Shown here: one piece after another, positions 1 to 9,067 of the stretch
Layout: each line of letters begins with the position of its first letter
How positions within the stretch are numbered: the first letter of the stretch is position 1
From: a bacterium UBP3_UBA3054
GTDB taxonomy: Bacteria > Auribacterota > UBA3054
Assembly (NCBI GenBank): GCA_002366995.1
Contig: DFCM01000009.1
Location: forward strand, 1 to 33,743
Direction: 5' to 3'
Length of the DNA stretch: 33,743 nucleotides
Made by a program: the position numbers and the translations under genes
The notes under the pieces: model-generated
Databases searched by the model: none
The model's input: the letters and a program-made list of their open reading frames with translations, nothing else
Told to the model about the DNA's origin: nothing

Positions 1-2
1 TC

Positions 3-3000
3 ATGAAAAGAGTATTTCTGCTCAGTTTTCTTCTGGCCGTCTGCGCCTTCGCCAGCGTCCCCAAGAACGAAAAGGTTTTAACGGTCGACATGACCTGCGA
101 GCAGCCGCCCACGCTTTCAAGCGGCTACGGCAGCGGCAACATCACGAAACTGCAGGACGAGGATCTGCCCGATCAGGTGAAAGCCCTGCAAGTGGGCGAC
201 ACGCTCTTTATGAAAACGCCCGACGGCGTCTTCACCGGGCTCTGCACCGTGGCCTACCGCGACATCAACCTGGTGGAAGTCAGGGCGGGTTACTTCCAGC
301 CCCGCAACAACGGCTACAACGAGATCTGGCGCTTCACCTACGACCAGGACCAGATGCTGGGCCAGGCGGACTACACCTACCTCAACCATGAGTACGCGAT
401 ACTCTACAACCACACGAAAGGTCTGATGTCCCTGCCTCCTGTCAAGAAGACGTTCACCTGCGGCGGCTGCGACGGACCCATCGACGATGTTATCGCCCGT
501 GACGGCGTGAGACAGGTCATGGATAGAATCGAGGCCGAGCAGTATTACACCAACGACTGGCAGTGCGACGAATACGTCACCCAGCACTACATGATCGTCT
601 ACACCAAGGAAGCGGTGGCCGAGGCGATGGACCGCGGCGGCATAAACAACGTCATGGCGCAGGGCATCGTTCTGGGAACGCTCATTCTCAGCAACAGCCA
701 CGTCAGATCCTGCTTCAACCTCGCGCACTCCCAGCTCGTCGATTATCCCAACCCGGTGGGCGAGATCTGCAATTCCAGCCTGGCCTTAAGCAGCCTGTGC
801 AACTCCAGGAACGGTCTCGAACAGATCGAGCAGCTGAGGGCCCGCTACGGCGCCGACATGTGCTCGATTGCCGTTCTGATGCCGACCTACACCGGATTGG
901 CCTACGTGTCGGGCGGCGTGGCCGGCAGCGAGAGCTCCGCCAATAACTGCATGGACGTGAACTTCGTCAACACCACCGGCTGGATCCACGAGGACGGCCA
1001 CAACATGGGCGGCCAGCACTACGACGAGACCGGAACGAGCAGCGGCGGACTTTTCAAACACAGCCACGGCTGCCACAACACGCCTCCGGGCGCGCCCATG
1101 GAGTACGGCTCGGTCTTGGCCAGATCCAACGGCATCTTCAACTATTTCAGCTCCACCAATATTTTCTATGACGGAGTGCCCATCTCCACGAACCTGAAGT
1201 GCCAGGTGGCCCTGACCTGGGAGAAGACGCGCCGCTACGCCTCGCGCTACCGCTCCGTGCCTTACCACGCGGCGGGGGACATGATCCTGCATGAGAGCTT
1301 CAATTACCCAATCGGCAGCGGCTTGATGTTCAAGGAAGCCGGCTGCGGTTTCGCGAGCCCCTGGTATTCCTGCCTTTCCAACATTTTCTTCATTCAGGAC
1401 AGGGATCTCGGCGACGATTCCGCCATGCATGAAGGCGGAAGCCTGAGGATCTGCAACGAGTCTTCCGAAACGGCCACCACCAGGCGTTTCATCAACTGGA
1501 TGAAATATTCTCCCGCCTCTCTTGACACGCTCGCGGGAAATGACATCTGGCTCTCGGTCTGGGCCGACATGGACGAAGAGGGCGGCTCTTACGGCTACGG
1601 CGGTTTCAGGCTCGGCGGATCGTACGAAGCCTTCACTTTCTACAAGGATGGCTCGGTCAACGTGTTCGATTTCGGCACGGGCATCAAGCATAACTTCGGA
1701 ACGCCGGCGCATTATCTGGCCCGCTGCACGATAACGACCAACGATGCGGGCTACGCTTATACGGACGTTTATCTGTGGGTCAACCCGGATATGAGCGAGG
1801 AACCGAAAACGAGCGACTGCGCTTTCCATAAATACGGCTACTCTTACTGGGGTTCCAGCTTCTCGAGTTTGTATCTCTACGCGCCTTCCGGCTTCAAGAT
1901 GACCTTCGACGAATTCTGCCTGGGCTACACCTTCGATTCGATCAAGAACAGAGCCGTGCCTTACAGCTTCATCTGTATGAACGGGGACGACAAGATCAGG
2001 CTGCGCTGGCGCAACACCACGAAAGGGAACGTCTCTTTGTGGCGCAACACAGTGGAAGATCTCGCCACGGCCGTTAAGGTGAGGGAAGGGGACAACACCT
2101 TCCAGGCTTACGATGACAACGACTGCGTAGCGGGCCAGGTTTACTACTACTGGCTGACCGGCGATTTCCCGACTCCGGAACCCCGGAAGGGCGTCAGGGG
2201 CATCCCCGACGTCAGCGCGGAATGCAACGGCGAATACACGATCGGCCAGGGCCAGGCGGCGCATCTGTCCGCGGAAGGCAGCAAGGGCTATTTCCCGGCC
2301 GTGCGCTGGCTCGTGGGAAGCGACACGACGCTTTTCAGCACCAACTTCTATTACTATGATTACAAGGAAGACCAGATCTACTGGCCCGGCGATTATGACG
2401 TTGAGGTGAGAGTGACAGACCGTCAGTTCAGGACCTGCATCTGCACCAACTATACGGTGCTGCACGTGACCAACGCCTATCCGCACGTGGCTATCTGGAG
2501 CGAGGCGGAGACAAGAATGGTCAACGTTCCGCAGATCTTCAGCGCCGATCCCACCGACCCCGGCATCCACGACTCCCTCGACATCCGCTGGGATTTCGGC
2601 GACGGCGGCGGCTATTCCGACTGGACGAACTATTATTTCGCCAGGCACACCTTCGACAGAAGCGGCGATTACACTGTAAAATGCCAGGTCAGGGACAATT
2701 ACGGCGCCGTGACGGAAACGACTATCACGCATTCCATCGAAGGCGCCTCGCCCCGTCCCGTGGTGCCCTCCGAAATTACGCTGGAAAACTGCCGCAGCGG
2801 CGTATTGCTTCTCTCTAACCTTGGCTCCGTGCCCTGCGATTTTGTCATCAACAATTCCTTCGATTCCCTGAAGGTCAGGCCCAGGACCGGGACCATCAAT
2901 CCCACCGCGAGCGGTTCCGTGCCGGTCGTTCTGCAGATAGATCCTCTGAAGACCGGCGGCATGGCCAAGAACTTCGCCATCAAGGTGGTCATCGATGAGA

Positions 3001-4655
3001 CCGAATATAACGTCACCGTGAAGGCCCCGGCCATCGAGGATCAGATCGTCAATCCCAACGGCCCGTACCTGGCCAACCGCGGCTCCAGACTCAATCTTGA
3101 CGGCACCGGCACCATGGGCGGCTACCGCTACAGATGGTTCCTGGACGGTGAGCCTATAGACGAGGCCAACGCCAGCTTCATGGACAGCATCATGGCAACA
3201 GGGGAGCCGGGCGAGCACACTTTGAAACTCAATTTGGAAAAGGGCACGGGCGCTGTGCTCAACTCCGCCGAAACGACCTTGACCATCAAGGACAACGTTC
3301 CCAGCGTCTATCTGGAGGAGACCTCCAGAAATAACCTGACCGTCACGTATCTCCCAGTGGTGGTCCCCTTCGAAAGGGATGATTTCCAGGTCCGCTACAA
3401 CTGGGACAACGGCGCCGGCTGGACGATCTGGCAGGAGATCGGCGCGATCGAGCACACCTTCGAGAAAGACCGTCCCTATTATGTCCAGTGCCAGATCAGC
3501 GACGGAAACGGCACCGTGAACAGCACGGCCTTCTATTTCGACGGCACGCAGCCTCTCTCGCTCGCCGCGACCTTCGACGACGGCACCACGGAAAAGACGG
3601 TCACTTCCGGCAAGGACGTGACCATGAAGACCAGTTTCGTCATGGGCAAGCGCGTCCTCTGGCGCCAGGATCCCTTCAACACTACCAGAAACGTCCTGAG
3701 GTCCGAAGAGGGCGAAGAAGTGAAGTGCTCCACCGCGGTGCCCGGCGTCTATTATTTCGCCGCCTACGCCGCCAGCGACTCGGCCTTGAGCGCTCCCAAG
3801 ATCCTGAAATTGACAGTGGAAAAAGCCGAGCCCGCGCCTCCCGAGAACTATTCCATCGGCGGCGTGGTCACGACCAACACATATTTCGGCAGCGGATATC
3901 TGGGCGGCGCGGTCATCAGGGCCGTGGGCGACAACTTCGCCTTCTCGGTCTCCAACAAGGCGGACGGCACCTTCATTTTCGACGCGGTGCCCGCCGGCAT
4001 TGTCAGGCTGAGCCTCTCCCACGACGGCTACGAAGGCCGCGTAGCGGAGGTCGCCCTGACCAACGGTCCGGCCAGCGTGGTCTTCGAGACGCCGGCCACT
4101 TCCAGCCACGGCTTCATCTACGCCAACGTCTCGGATATCAATTCCGGCTTCCCGCTGGTTGGCGGCGTGGGTCAGATCGCGAACTTCCAGAGCCTCGTCA
4201 CCGCCCAGGGCCGCACCACGGCCTTCACTCTGCCTTACGGCGATTACTACATGACCATAAGGTATGAGGACAGGGAGCAGTACGTGACCAACGTCACGGT
4301 CTCTTCCGGCACGCCCACCATCCCCGTGAAGATGACGGGATATACGCCTTACATCTCCGGCTCGCTGTACGGGACCGGCACGGAGATCGTGACCAACGCG
4401 CAGTTGCAGGTCGTGAACCACAAGACCCAGAACATCGTCCAGCGCCACAATATGAACGGTTTCCCGTTCTTCGACATCTATCTCGGCGAGGGCCAGACGA
4501 CGGTCTTGAGGATCAAGCCCGCGGAATACGACAACCAGAACTTCACTTTCACGCCGGAATGCTCCTTCTACAAGGACTTCGTCCTGACGCCTGAACCGGC
4601 TTTCTTGTCGCTCATTATTTTGGCGCTCCTTGCTTTTGCGCGCCGTAACCGTTAA
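3..4655 (+). CDS. Secreted metzincin-type metalloprotease with PKD/Ig-like domains and PEP-CTERM tail
   Basis: The 1550-residue product begins with a signal peptide (basic MKR, then a hydrophobic run to about residue 18). A perfect HExxHxxGxxH zinc motif lies at 329-339 (H329, E330, H333, H339), with a candidate Met-turn PMEYGS around M366, as in metzincins. Residues 425-660 look like a beta-sandwich. From about 745 to 1280 there are several PKD/Ig-like modules, the clearest carrying WDFGDGG at 863-869. A carboxypeptidase-regulatory-like domain starts near 1282. The C-terminus has PEP at 1530-1532, a hydrophobic helix and a basic ARRNR end, which is the PEP-CTERM signature read by exosortases. 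I infer an exported, zinc-dependent surface protease. Its upstream region is outside the window; ATG at position 3 directly precedes the signal peptide, so the gene is probably complete. The substrate is unknown. It could also be a non-proteolytic adhesin keeping the motif. Confidence 0.85.
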   Translation: MKRVFLLSFLLAVCAFASVPKNEKVLTVDMTCEQPPTLSSGYGSGNITKLQDEDLPDQVKALQVGDTLFMKTPDGVFTGLCTVAYRDINLVEVRAGYFQPRNNGYNEIWRFTYDQDQMLGQADYTYLNHEYAILYNHTKGLMSLPPVKKTFTCGGCDGPIDDVIARDGVRQVMDRIEAEQYYTNDWQCDEYVTQHYMIVYTKEAVAEAMDRGGINNVMAQGIVLGTLILSNSHVRSCFNLAHSQLVDYPNPVGEICNSSLALSSLCNSRNGLEQIEQLRARYGADMCSIAVLMPTYTGLAYVSGGVAGSESSANNCMDVNFVNTTGWIHEDGHNMGGQHYDETGTSSGGLFKHSHGCHNTPPGAPMEYGSVLARSNGIFNYFSSTNIFYDGVPISTNLKCQVALTWEKTRRYASRYRSVPYHAAGDMILHESFNYPIGSGLMFKEAGCGFASPWYSCLSNIFFIQDRDLGDDSAMHEGGSLRICNESSETATTRRFINWMKYSPASLDTLAGNDIWLSVWADMDEEGGSYGYGGFRLGGSYEAFTFYKDGSVNVFDFGTGIKHNFGTPAHYLARCTITTNDAGYAYTDVYLWVNPDMSEEPKTSDCAFHKYGYSYWGSSFSSLYLYAPSGFKMTFDEFCLGYTFDSIKNRAVPYSFICMNGDDKIRLRWRNTTKGNVSLWRNTVEDLATAVKVREGDNTFQAYDDNDCVAGQVYYYWLTGDFPTPEPRKGVRGIPDVSAECNGEYTIGQGQAAHLSAEGSKGYFPAVRWLVGSDTTLFSTNFYYYDYKEDQIYWPGDYDVEVRVTDRQFRTCICTNYTVLHVTNAYPHVAIWSEAETRMVNVPQIFSADPTDPGIHDSLDIRWDFGDGGGYSDWTNYYFARHTFDRSGDYTVKCQVRDNYGAVTETTITHSIEGASPRPVVPSEITLENCRSGVLLLSNLGSVPCDFVINNSFDSLKVRPRTGTINPTASGSVPVVLQIDPLKTGGMAKNFAIKVVIDETEYNVTVKAPAIEDQIVNPNGPYLANRGSRLNLDGTGTMGGYRYRWFLDGEPIDEANASFMDSIMATGEPGEHTLKLNLEKGTGAVLNSAETTLTIKDNVPSVYLEETSRNNLTVTYLPVVVPFERDDFQVRYNWDNGAGWTIWQEIGAIEHTFEKDRPYYVQCQISDGNGTVNSTAFYFDGTQPLSLAATFDDGTTEKTVTSGKDVTMKTSFVMGKRVLWRQDPFNTTRNVLRSEEGEEVKCSTAVPGVYYFAAYAASDSALSAPKILKLTVEKAEPAPPENYSIGGVVTTNTYFGSGYLGGAVIRAVGDNFAFSVSNKADGTFIFDAVPAGIVRLSLSHDGYEGRVAEVALTNGPASVVFETPATSSHGFIYANVSDINSGFPLVGGVGQIANFQSLVTAQGRTTAFTLPYGDYYMTIRYEDREQYVTNVTVSSGTPTIPVKMTGYTPYISGSLYGTGTEIVTNAQLQVVNHKTQNIVQRHNMNGFPFFDIYLGEGQTTVLRIKPAEYDNQNFTFTPECSFYKDFVLTPEPAFLSLIILALLAFARRNR

Positions 4656-4671
4656 TCATTGAGGAATATTT

Positions 4672-5067
4672 ATGGCTCTTTCCGCAATTGCCGCTTACAA
4701 TGGCGACCTTAAGTGCACCGCCACTTTGGCGGGCGCCCAGACTTCCATCGAGACCGACGCCAAGGGCACTCCCGGCGTCTTCTCTCCGACCGACGTGCTC
4801 TCCGCCGCCCTGGCGACCTGCACGGCCAGCATGATCGGCTTCGTGGCCGCCCAGCAGAATATCGACATGACCGGCCTTTCGGTGGAAGTAGGGAAAGAAA
4901 TGCAGCAGTCTCCGGCCTCCGTGAAGACTTTCAAGGTGAAAGTCATTTTCCCCAAGGTCGCTCTGGAAGACTCCATGAAGAAAAGGCTGGAGGGCGCGGC
5001 CAAGGCCTGCCCGGTCAAAAACAGCCTTAATCCGTCCATCGAAATAGTGACCGAGTTTGTCTACTAA
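4672..5067 (+). CDS. OsmC/Ohr family protein
   Basis: This 131-residue protein has the OsmC-family layout: an N-terminal beta region, a first cysteine C50 in an ALATCTA helix and a second cysteine C113 in AAKACPVKN. In characterised OsmC/Ohr proteins these two cysteines reduce organic hydroperoxides, so a cytoplasmic thiol peroxidase-like role is likely. Some family members are closer to YhfA and have no proven substrate. GAGGA sits a few bases upstream of the ATG. It starts 16 nt after the protease gene and its 3' end overlaps the next gene by 11 nt, so it is probably cotranscribed with both. Its link to the surrounding surface and glycosylation genes is unclear. Confidence 0.9.
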   Translation: MALSAIAAYNGDLKCTATLAGAQTSIETDAKGTPGVFSPTDVLSAALATCTASMIGFVAAQQNIDMTGLSVEVGKEMQQSPASVKTFKVKVIFPKVALEDSMKKRLEGAAKACPVKNSLNPSIEIVTEFVY

Positions 5068-6502
5068 ATTTTCAGATCGTCTTCAAGTTCTGCGCCCGCT
5101 CTGCGCGGGCGCAGCGCTCTTTTTTCTCATCCTCTCCCAGTTAGTTTTCCGTCTGCAGTACGGGCCGGGGGGAGCGCTTGCTTCCGCGGATTCCGCGAAA
5201 TATGTCCGCATCGCTCTGGAGGGCGGCTTGCCTCATACGCCGCTTTTCCCTCTGTACACGCTGCTGCTTCGCGTCTTTTCACATCTGAATTTCCTCTACG
5301 AACCGGGTGCTAATCTTTCCCTGCTTTCCGCACTGCTCGTGTCGCTGGGCCTGGTATTCCTTTGGGACGCGCTGAGCCGCCGCTTCAAGGATAGGTTCTT
5401 CACTTTCTTCGCGGTCTTGGCGGTGAGCTTTCTGCCTTTTCTTGTCACGGCCGCGACGGAAGTGACGCCTGTTTCCTTGTCGTTTTGCCTTTTCTTTTTC
5501 GCCTACGCCGTCTTTGTCAACGAATCTGTCCCGCTTTATTTGAAGTTTATTCCCTGCGGCCTTCTGGCTTTCCACGACCCTCTGGCGCTCTGGTTCTTCG
5601 CGCTGCTTTTTCCTTTCGCCGCTCTTTTCTTTTTCAAGGACGGGAAAGGCAAGGCGTTTCTTGCCGGATCGGCTTTGGGGTTAGCTTGCGGTCTCCTTCC
5701 GTATCTTTACGCCGTCGCTTCCTTCCAGAGAGGGGAGAGCTGCGAATATCTGAGAAGCGAGGACTTTTGGAAGAGTCTTTTCTGCGCGATCCTGAACGGT
5801 CAATTCTGGAGCAACTACTTCGTGCAGCCGCTTTCCGGTTACGGAGCAAGCTTTGTTGATTTCTTCCGCGCCTTTTTCCTTTTCTCCGCGCTCAGCCTTT
5901 TCATTATTCCCATTCTGCTTCTGGGCCTTTTCTTCAGGAAGACAAAAACGTTCGCCACGCTCGAAAACACGACGGTCATTGCCGCGCTCATGGCGACCTT
6001 GCTCTTTTGCGTTCCAAGCTTCCACTTTTACATCGCGCAGTGGTTCTGGCTGGTCAACGCCTATATCGCGGTCTTTTTGGCCTGCGCTTTCGTTTACATT
6101 TCCAAGGCGAAGGAAATGCGCCTTCTGCTCTGCCCTCTGCTTTTCATCGGCATCCTTGTCATGGCTGTCCACAGTTTCGACCGCGTCCCCGCAAGAAGGA
6201 GCTCTTTCGAGGCGGCGAAACTCGCCCAGGCTTTCGGAGCGCTTCCGCATGACAGCGTGCTGGTGACCGGCGACGTTTACACCGACGGGGAGTATTTGCG
6301 CTATCATGTCGCCGCGCACCCGAAACTAGTTGCCAAAAATGTCGCGGTCATGGATGAAGTCGTCCCTGGCAAAAGAAACTTATTCATTTCGCCGGTCGTG
6401 AAAGGTTTCCTTGAGGAGCAGGGCGTGCCTTTCCATCTTGTCAGTGACGTCGACGGCCTGGCCGTTTACGAACTGGGGGAGAAGCCGGATAGTGAAAAGT
6501 AA
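5057..6502 (+). CDS. DUF2723 (TMEM260-like) GT-C family membrane glycosyltransferase
   Basis: The product is a 481-residue polytopic membrane protein with roughly ten hydrophobic segments. The first external loop carries ADSAKY (D45) followed by HTPLFPLY at 60-67. This resembles the DSGE...HPPGxPLY signature of DUF2723 proteins, the family that includes the protein O-mannosyltransferase TMEM260. An acidic residue in the first loop is typical of GT-C enzymes using lipid-linked sugars, so a sugar-transfer role on the outer face of the inner membrane is inferred. The only suitable start is TTG at 5057, inside the end of the OsmC gene (11-nt overlap). The 3' end overlaps the next gene by 11 nt, suggesting translational coupling. 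The C-terminal part, about 400-481, is soluble. The acceptor cannot be told from sequence. Confidence 0.7.
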   Translation: MSTKFSDRLQVLRPLCAGAALFFLILSQLVFRLQYGPGGALASADSAKYVRIALEGGLPHTPLFPLYTLLLRVFSHLNFLYEPGANLSLLSALLVSLGLVFLWDALSRRFKDRFFTFFAVLAVSFLPFLVTAATEVTPVSLSFCLFFFAYAVFVNESVPLYLKFIPCGLLAFHDPLALWFFALLFPFAALFFFKDGKGKAFLAGSALGLACGLLPYLYAVASFQRGESCEYLRSEDFWKSLFCAILNGQFWSNYFVQPLSGYGASFVDFFRAFFLFSALSLFIIPILLLGLFFRKTKTFATLENTTVIAALMATLLFCVPSFHFYIAQWFWLVNAYIAVFLACAFVYISKAKEMRLLLCPLLFIGILVMAVHSFDRVPARRSSFEAAKLAQAFGALPHDSVLVTGDVYTDGEYLRYHVAAHPKLVAKNVAVMDEVVPGKRNLFISPVVKGFLEEQGVPFHLVSDVDGLAVYELGEKPDSEK

Positions 6503-7973
6503 GCGTTGTCTTTTCGATCTTCTCCTGCTTTTGCTCCTCGCCGCCGCGGCCTACGTTTCCTCTTTCAAGGGAACCTGGCAGTTCGACGATTTCAGGTGCA
6601 TAGTCGACAACGAGGCCATAAGAAGCGGTTCTCTCTTGAAACTCTGGCGCTTTTCGCCCGGGCGTTTCCTGGCCTTCCTGACCTTCTGGGCCAATTATCA
6701 ATCCTGCGCGCTCGATATCTTCTGGTACCACCTTGTCAATCTCTTCATCCATGTCCTGAACTGCTTTCTCTTCTATTGGTTCCTTCTGCTTTTGCAGGAA
6801 TCTCACGGAGTTAACGAGGGGAAACGGTTTCCGGCCTTCATGTGCGCCGCGCTGTTTTTGGTCCATCCCGTGCAGACGCAGGCGGTGACCTACATCGTCC
6901 AGAGGTTGGAACTGCTGTGCTTCACTTTCATAGCGGCGCACCTGATCTTTCTTCTGCTGGCTCTTAGAAACAAGCTCTTTTACATTCCGGCGGTCCTGGT
7001 CCTCATAGCCGGGCTATTCTGCAAGGAGAACATGGCGGTGGCTCCGCTCATCGCGCTCTTGGGATACTTCGTTTTCGCGTCCGCAGACCTGAAGCCTTTT
7101 ATCGCCAAAAATAAAAAATACCTTGCGCTGGCGGCGGCTGCCTTCGCCGTCCTCTGTCTTGTTGTTCTGCGTTTCGCCGGGGTCTGGAAGGGGACAAGTT
7201 TCGACTTTTCGCCGCTGCAAAGGCTCTACGCCGATACGCCCGATATAACGGCTTATTTCGCCACGCAGTTCAAAGTCTGGGCCGTCTATCTCAGACTGTG
7301 CTTCTGGCCCTTCGGACTGAGGCTGGAGTACGACGTGCCTTTGGAAGGCTTCGCTTCGCCTTGGGTGATATTGGCGATATTGTTCTGGCTGGCGTTGGCG
7401 GTCTTCTCTTGGATCAACCGGAAAAGGTGGCCGTACCTCGCGTTCGGGCTGGGCTTTTTCGCGCTTGCCCTGGCGCCGGCGGCTACGCTCATTCCCAACG
7501 GGCTTTACGAGCACCGTCTTTACTGCGCGCTGCCCGGGATACTGATCGCCGTCGTCTTCACGCTCTTTCCGAAAAAGAATCTCTACAACGCGGTCTTTCT
7601 GATCGCTGTCATTCTGCTCTTCGTTTCCTTGTCCTTCAGGCGCAACTTCTACTGGAGCGACGCGGAGCTGATCTGGCGGGACAATCTGCGGTATTCGCCG
7701 GAAAACTTCAGGGTGAACGCCAATGTCGGCCAGGCGCTTATGGGAAAGGAACGCTATCTTGAGGCCCTGCCGTATCTCAAAAAAGCCATCGAACTGCGTC
7801 CCCAGACCGTCGAGGCTCACTATAACCTGGCCTGCTGTCTGGCCGGGATGGGGGATCTCAAAGGCGCGAGGGAAGAACTTTTGACCGCTAAAAAGCTGAA
7901 GAGCAAGCTTCCGGAAGTGAAACGCCTCGTCGACGAGGCCCTGAAAGAAATAGATCAGGCCCTGGGCGAATAG
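6492..7973 (+). CDS. TMTC-like GT-C glycosyltransferase with C-terminal TPRs (copy 1)
   Basis: I place the start at GTG 6492 (493 residues), with a GGGGGAG purine tract upstream. A further in-frame ATG at 6411 would only add sequence lying deep inside the previous gene. After one N-terminal helix comes FDDF with D32-D33, the acidic first-loop pair of GT-C enzymes. Next come HPVQTQAVTYI and a QRLELL segment, GLFCKEN and YEHRLY, all matching hallmark TMTC positions (HPVHTEAV, SKE, ERxLYLP). About ten membrane helices are followed by two or so TPR units from about residue 400. Animal TMTC proteins O-mannosylate cadherins using dolichyl-phosphate mannose, so transfer of a polyprenyl-linked sugar to an exported protein is likely. 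The gene overlaps the upstream GT-C gene by 11 nt and converges on the gene to its right with a 19-nt 3' overlap. Confidence 0.8.
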   Translation: MKSKRCLFDLLLLLLLAAAAYVSSFKGTWQFDDFRCIVDNEAIRSGSLLKLWRFSPGRFLAFLTFWANYQSCALDIFWYHLVNLFIHVLNCFLFYWFLLLLQESHGVNEGKRFPAFMCAALFLVHPVQTQAVTYIVQRLELLCFTFIAAHLIFLLLALRNKLFYIPAVLVLIAGLFCKENMAVAPLIALLGYFVFASADLKPFIAKNKKYLALAAAAFAVLCLVVLRFAGVWKGTSFDFSPLQRLYADTPDITAYFATQFKVWAVYLRLCFWPFGLRLEYDVPLEGFASPWVILAILFWLALAVFSWINRKRWPYLAFGLGFFALALAPAATLIPNGLYEHRLYCALPGILIAVVFTLFPKKNLYNAVFLIAVILLFVSLSFRRNFYWSDAELIWRDNLRYSPENFRVNANVGQALMGKERYLEALPYLKKAIELRPQTVEAHYNLACCLAGMGDLKGAREELLTAKKLKSKLPEVKRLVDEALKEIDQALGE

Positions 7974-9031
7974 AGGGCGAAAGTCCTTTTTACCATTTCT
8001 TCCGCGGAGAAATCGGAAATGGCCCTTTCTCTCCCGGCTTTTCCGAGCCGCAGCCTCCTTTCAGGATCGCCGTGGAGGGCCTTCACGGCCTCATTTAGGG
8101 CCCTGACGTCGCCGGGGGGTACAACTATCCCTGTTTTGCCGTCCTGATTGACGTAGGGGACGCCGGAGGGCAGATCGGCGCTGATGACCGCCTTGCCGGC
8201 CTGGAAGGCTTCCAGCTGCACGATACCGAAGGCTTCGCTCCGGAAAGTGGAGGGCAGGACGAAGAATTCGCAGTCCGCGTAATACTGAAGCAGCTCGCTT
8301 TGGGAAACGTGGCCGGGGAACTTCACGCGGTCATCGATGCCCAGGTCCGCCGCGAGTTTTTTTAGCTTTCCTTCCAGCGGGCCGCAGCCCACGATCACAA
8401 GGTCGAGGTCAGGGACGTCGGCAACGGCCTTTATGAGAACGTCGAAGCCCTTGTAATAAACGAGCTGGCCGACCGAGAGAACAAAGGGGCGCTCCTGCTT
8501 TTGGGGAGCGGGGAAATCAATGGCGGGAAGGCCGTAGTGTATGACTTCCAGCTTTTCTTCCGGCAGTTTGGAAAGGAAGGGCGAATACCTGATGTGGTTG
8601 GGAGTGGCGACGATTATCTTTTCGGCGCTTTCAAGGGTGGAACGGTGGAAGGGCGCGTACAGTTTCAGAAGAAATTTCTGCCTGATGATGTCGGAATGAT
8701 AGGAGATGAAGAGGCGCCCCGGCCTCCCGGCCATTTTCCAGGCCGTTTCCGCCCAGGGGTTGGGAAGATGGATGTGGACGATGTCGGGCTTCAGCTCTTT
8801 CAGTTTTTTGGGAAGCCCGAAAAGGAAATCCGTGCTGTTGAGATGAAGGCTCCTGGCCAGCCTTATGACGCGCACGCCGCAAATCTCTTCCTCAACCGTC
8901 TCGCATTTGTCGTTGCTGACCAGAACGGTTAGGTCGCAAAGAGGGGACAACCCTTCCGAAAGAGTTTTGAGATAGGTCTCGATGCCCCTTTGATAAGGCC
9001 AGTAATATTTCCCGACGTGGACGACGCGCAT
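7955..9031 (-). CDS. Family 4 glycosyltransferase
   Basis: The 358-residue protein has the GT-B fold layout of GT4 enzymes. The N-terminal domain begins RVVHVGKYYWP and contains a glycine-rich turn (RGIETYL) and DIVHIHLPNPW. The C-terminal nucleotide-sugar domain has FVLSVGQLVYYKGFD and the E-x7-E motif at E266 and E274 (SEAFGIVQLE). It should transfer a sugar from a nucleotide donor to a lipid-linked or lipopolysaccharide acceptor at the cytoplasmic face. The donor cannot be read from sequence. The ATG lies 2 nt beyond a terminator-like hairpin, and the best Shine-Dalgarno candidate (AGGGG) is inside that hairpin, so expression may depend on readthrough and unfolding. Confidence 0.9.
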   Translation of the reverse strand: MRVVHVGKYYWPYQRGIETYLKTLSEGLSPLCDLTVLVSNDKCETVEEEICGVRVIRLARSLHLNSTDFLFGLPKKLKELKPDIVHIHLPNPWAETAWKMAGRPGRLFISYHSDIIRQKFLLKLYAPFHRSTLESAEKIIVATPNHIRYSPFLSKLPEEKLEVIHYGLPAIDFPAPQKQERPFVLSVGQLVYYKGFDVLIKAVADVPDLDLVIVGCGPLEGKLKKLAADLGIDDRVKFPGHVSQSELLQYYADCEFFVLPSTFRSEAFGIVQLEAFQAGKAVISADLPSGVPYVNQDGKTGIVVPPGDVRALNEAVKALHGDPERRLRLGKAGRERAISDFSAEEMVKRTFALYSPRA

Positions 9032-9033
9032 AG

Positions 9034-9062
9034 AAAAAAGCCCCTTTTGAAGGGGCTTTTCT
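9034..9062 (-). terminator. Intrinsic terminator hairpin that also holds the downstream gene's Shine-Dalgarno
   Basis: A perfect 11-bp stem pairs 9036-9046 with 9050-9060 around a 3-nt loop. On the - strand it is followed by six T residues, and on the + strand by an even longer T tract. It lies between the lipoprotein stop (9068) and the glycosyltransferase ATG (9031). On the - strand the 3' arm contains AGGGG (9045-9041), 9 nt before that ATG, so the ribosome-binding site is buried in the stem. Confidence 0.8.
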
Positions 9063-9067
9063 TTTTT

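Noticed and set aside
786..4448. Open frame of 1220 codons on the - strand, opposite the protease gene
   Set aside because: It has low-complexity Val/Gly/Arg/His-rich content with no domain, signal or ribosome site, while the + frame encodes clear motifs. It is a by-product of GC-rich codon use.
6411..6491. ATG at 6411 as the start of the first TMTC-like gene
   Set aside because: It would overlap the upstream gene by about 90 nt with unrelated residues before the first membrane helix; GTG 6492 with an overlapping stop fits better.
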